Of a DNA stretch of 25,191 nt, positions 24,000-25,191 are shown one piece after another (the stretch's first letter is position 1; each line of letters begins with the position of its first letter). The notes beneath the pieces were generated by a model that was not told the DNA's origin, did not search any database, and saw only the letters and a list, made by a program, of their open reading frames with translations. Source of the stretch: an uncultured Parabacteroides sp. (GTDB lineage: Bacteria > Bacteroidota > Bacteroidia > Bacteroidales > Tannerellaceae). The DNA lies in contig CAAGLQ010000225.1 in NCBI GenBank assembly GCA_900770835.1, positions 1 to 25,191 on the forward strand, in the 5' to 3' direction. Made by a program: the position numbers and the translations under genes.

Positions 24000-24383
24000 A
24001 TGGGAAAACTTATTGATACCCTCATGGGAAATGTAGGCGAGGTATCGCCGGAAGAGATTGCGAAACACTATCAGCCGTTATTGGTAGAAGGAGAGCACAT
24101 AGAGCGTGCTTTCGCCATGATCCGCTATAAATGGGTATTTACCAACCTTAGACTCATCATGCAAGATACCCAAGGTCTCACTGGAAAGAAAAAGGAGTTT
24201 CTTTCCATTCCCTACCGTGCAATTTCGTACTTCTCGGTAGAGACCCCAGGCACATTTGACATGGATTCAGAGCTAAAGATTTGGCTCCACGGCCATAATG
24301 AGCCCATCCAGCAAGACTTTAAGCGAGGCAGCAATATCTTGGACGTACAACGCACGTTAGCCAAACACGTGTTGTGCCTATAG
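24000..24383 (+). CDS. Bacterial PH-domain protein
   Basis: A 127-aa protein starting MGKLIDTLMGNV. The body matches the bacterial pleckstrin-homology fold family (bPH_1): LVEGEHIERAFAMIRYKWVF, FTNLRLIMQDTQGLTGKK, SIPYRAISYFSVETPG and ELKIWLHG, then a C-terminal helix (VQRTLAKHVL). The family is cytoplasmic and its ligand is mostly unknown; in other bacteria it often occurs next to membrane-stress genes. It is transcribed away from the TPM gene. No tail or membrane helix. Confidence 0.9.
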   Translation: MGKLIDTLMGNVGEVSPEEIAKHYQPLLVEGEHIERAFAMIRYKWVFTNLRLIMQDTQGLTGKKKEFLSIPYRAISYFSVETPGTFDMDSELKIWLHGHNEPIQQDFKRGSNILDVQRTLAKHVLCL

Positions 24384-24467
24384 TACGGAAGCAACTACAT
24401 ATAGCTGCAAAACAAGTAAAGGAGCCAGAGCAACGAAAAGGTGCTGGCAGAAATGAACCATAATGGT

Positions 24468-25191
24468 TTAAAAGAGGTCCCGGACCAGCCTCAACCGATA
24501 GCCGCCGTTCTTGCTATAGTAATCCACATTACCGCTACTCAAACCCACGTACCAGCTTCTAAACGAGTTGTACTCAGAAGAAGACCAATGGTCCGTCGCA
24601 GTGAGTTGTGTGCCTCCAATAGCACTTAAAGCGATATTTATGTTCGTCTTATTCTCATAAATAAGGTAAAGCTGTCCGCATGCTGGGATGTACCAATCGG
24701 TATATCCTTGATTCTCGCTGCTTGTGCTAATAAATTGATTGAGCACTGTTCCTATTGTAGCGTAACTTTTATAACTACCTCCGCTTGTCGTTACTATTTT
24801 CAATACCTCGCTGTTTGCTTTTCCGTCATAATCGGTTTTTGCATCGGTTGAAGAAGTATAATTTGCGATTGATTGATCTGTTCCATAATCTCCCCAATAG
24901 AAAAATTCAATACTACTCTTTCCGGAAGCGGCTGTAGCGTAGCTGCTATTAGAAGCCTCGTATTTCTCAATCATCAGTTTTTGGCCAGTATCAGTGTCGA
25001 TCAAGGCAACTCCGATACAATCTGAAGTTGCATTCTCTATCGCCACAGGTTCATAGCTGCTGGAAATTGCATAAACACCATCTGTAACACCTTTCCAATA
25101 AATTGGTACTACTGTTCCGTTAAAAGTTACCGTCACGTTAGAAGTAATATTAGATAAAGTTATTGTCCTTATATAGCCATCTATTGATTGG
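24468..25191 (-). CDS. C-terminal part of a surface protein with a C-type-lectin-like end (partial)
   Basis: The gene enters from beyond the right edge; 240 codons are visible (the frame is open to base 25191, and the GTG at 25136 is internal). The front part is beta-rich and Ser/Thr-rich (NITSNVTVTFNGTVVPIYWKG), as in fimbrillin-like Bacteroidales surface proteins. The end, YTDWYIPACGQLYLIYENK, then HWSSSEYNSFRSWYVGLSSG and a stop right after LRLVRDLF, is the C-type-lectin-type fold found in DUF1566-like domains and in targets of diversity-generating retroelements. Probably a lipoprotein or exported adhesin; the signal sequence is outside the window. Confidence 0.82.
   Translation of the reverse strand, partial: QSIDGYIRTITLSNITSNVTVTFNGTVVPIYWKGVTDGVYAISSSYEPVAIENATSDCIGVALIDTDTGQKLMIEKYEASNSSYATAASGKSSIEFFYWGDYGTDQSIANYTSSTDAKTDYDGKANSEVLKIVTTSGGSYKSYATIGTVLNQFISTSSENQGYTDWYIPACGQLYLIYENKTNINIALSAIGGTQLTATDHWSSSEYNSFRSWYVGLSSGNVDYYSKNGGYRLRLVRDLF
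24489..24575 (-). other. Candidate DGR variable region
   Basis: Within the codons GAG to AGG near the end of the surface protein, nearly all positions that differ in character end in C or T and can be derived from AAC/AAT by changing adenines: TAC, AAC, AGC, TAC, GGT, AGT, AGC, GAT, TAC, TAT, AGC, AAC, GGC, GGC, TAT. Fixed residues (W, V, G, K, R) lie between. This is the pattern left by adenine-specific mutagenesis. No template copy or reverse transcriptase is in the window. Confidence 0.4.

Overview
The window reads as a chromosomal accessory region from a member of the Bacteroidota, probably order Bacteroidales. The evidence is several promoters of the Bacteroides type (-7 box TAnnTTTG, once with a TTTG box 19 bases upstream), few Shine-Dalgarno sequences, a DnaN of Bacteroidales type and, at the right edge, a surface-protein tail typical of that order. 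No tRNA, rRNA, integrase, transposase or CRISPR array was seen.

Layout. (1) 120-1247 (-): a complete but divergent sliding clamp, DnaN. (2) 1248-2157: a gene-free stretch with four copies of a 14-base palindrome spaced 55-65 bases apart. (3) 2158-5788 (+): the wreck of a BREX phage-defence operon. brxA is frameshifted, only the front of brxB is left, brxC and nearly all of pglX are deleted, and pglZ is full length but cut by one in-frame TAG; no brxL follows. (4) 5930-13471 (-): a compact, apparently intact six-gene operon encoding three different dynamin-like GTPases and three coiled-coil proteins. It is visibly AT-richer than both flanks and converges on the dead BREX locus. This is the best candidate in the window for an undescribed system, probably a membrane-acting phage-defence module related in principle to LeoABC/Eleos dynamins. 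(5) 13798-17924 (-): small accessory genes, including a lone WHH-type HNH nuclease toxin domain, a DUF1294 membrane protein, several unknown proteins and a pseudogene with an in-frame TGA. Two of these genes share a nearly identical inverted repeat upstream, a likely common operator. (6) 17970-23608 (-): an unknown 128-aa protein, a calcineurin-type metallophosphoesterase, a ViaA-like VWA protein, a RavA-like MoxR AAA+ ATPase and a secreted/membrane TPM-domain protein. (7) 24000-24383 (+): a PH-domain protein, divergent from the TPM gene, with a 13-bp-stem palindrome in between. (8) 24468-25191 (-): the C-terminal part of a large surface protein whose last residues look like the variable region of a diversity-generating retroelement target, although no reverse transcriptase lies in the window.

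How it fits together: a dead BREX system beside an intact multi-dynamin operon looks like turnover inside a defence island. The RavA/ViaA/TPM block looks like a separate envelope- or stress-related unit. Functional assignments rest on motifs read by eye; no database search was possible.
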